Of a stretch of 6,328 nt of DNA, positions 5,815 through 6,328 are shown one piece after another. Below the pieces are notes generated by a model. That model saw only the letters and a program-made list of their open reading frames with translations, had not been told where the DNA came from and ran no database searches. The position numbers were made by a program, and so were the translations under genes. The DNA is from Halobacteriovorax sp. (GTDB taxonomy: Bacteria > Bdellovibrionota > Bacteriovoracia > Bacteriovoracales > Bacteriovoracaceae). Numbering within the stretch: the stretch's first letter is position 1; every line of letters begins with the position of its first letter. The DNA lies in assembly GCA_002686115.1 (NCBI GenBank), contig NZAF01000058.1:1-6328 (forward strand), written 5' to 3'.

Positions 5815-6328
5815 AATGTTAATCGAACACCAACATCCGGATAATAAGTCAATAATGGTTGCTATCTTAGGTGCACCAAATGTTGGAAAGAGTTCTCTAG
5901 TTAATTACTTACTAGGTATGGACTTGAGTATTGTAACAAGTAAGCCGCAGACAACTAGAAATAAGTATCACTGTGTTTTTACTGTTGATCATACAGAAGT
6001 CGTTCTTGTCGATACTCCGGGGCTTCATAAATCAAGCCAAGAGCTTAATAAGAGGATTAATCAGCAGGCAAGAGAAGGGATGGATGGTGCAGACCTTAAC
6101 CTTCTTTTAATCGATTTAACTAAAGATGTCTTAGAGCAATTTAGAGACTTTAAAGAAAATATTCAAAGAGACCTTGGCCCAACTATTGCTGTTTTTACTA
6201 AGTCTGATAGAGTTGAAAATGCTAGAGAATTACCATTAACGATGGTTTTTGAAAGTGCAAAAAATATCATTCCTTCTCTAGTTGATTTCTTTATGATTTC
6301 TACAAAGTCTGGTGACAATGTTCACTTA
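5815..6328 (+). CDS. era: GTPase Era, N-terminal part (cut by right edge)
   Basis: Era is an essential GTPase that binds the 3' end of 16S rRNA and checks 30S subunit maturation. The visible 171 residues cover most of the GTPase domain. G1 is GAPNVGKSS (19-27) with Lys25. The switch region is TSKPQTTRNKY (41-51), the typical Era/EngA-like PQTTR. G3 is DTPGLH (66-71). G4 is TKSD (128-131) where most Era proteins have NKxD. G5 is ISTKSGDNV (161-169), matching the usual ISAxxGxN. The C-terminal KH domain lies outside the window. AAGGAG five bases before the ATG is a strong ribosome binding site. The gene starts 22 bases after rnc ends, with no terminator between, forming the common rnc-era operon that couples rRNA cutting with 30S assembly. 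Confidence 0.97.

Overview
This AT-rich window carries eight protein-coding genes: five recognisable by family and three of unknown function. It looks like an ordinary bacterial chromosome segment, not a mobile or phage region. The low GC, strong AGGAG-type ribosome binding sites, and several small secreted proteins with no recognisable family scattered between housekeeping genes would fit a Bdellovibrionota/Bacteriovorax-type predatory bacterium. That assignment is an inference from style and gene content, because no taxonomic marker is present.

Left part (1-1337, minus strand). The N-terminal part of a lipoprotein runs off the left edge; it resembles matrixin-type zinc metalloproteases and is cut exactly where HExxH would begin. 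Upstream of it on the same strand is a short-form transaldolase (tal) with a good sigma-70-like promoter, a strong ribosome binding site and its own hairpin terminator.

Middle part (1474-3829, plus strand). Three unrelated exported proteins of unknown function follow one another, each apparently its own transcription unit: a 273-residue protein with a long charged coiled coil, a 202-residue four-cysteine protein, and a 117-residue two-cysteine protein. A clear stem-loop follows the second. The 373-base gap before the third holds a palindrome next to a perfect TATAAT box but no supported gene.

Right part (3831-6328). A tyrosine-recombinase (Xer-like) gene lies on the minus strand, converging on the third secreted gene with one base between the stop codons. 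It is transcribed divergently from an rnc-era operon (RNase III and the Era GTPase, both acting in 16S rRNA and ribosome maturation); era is cut by the right edge. The recombinase keeps the XerC/D layout and the nucleophilic tyrosine but has lost the first catalytic arginine and both active-site histidines. It is the most unusual item in the window. The RNase III has a full catalytic domain but an N-terminal extension and a trimmed double-stranded-RNA-binding domain.

No tRNA, rRNA, CRISPR array, insertion sequence or known defence system was seen. I found no convincing multi-gene novel system; the leads are single-gene oddities and a few candidate regulatory sites.
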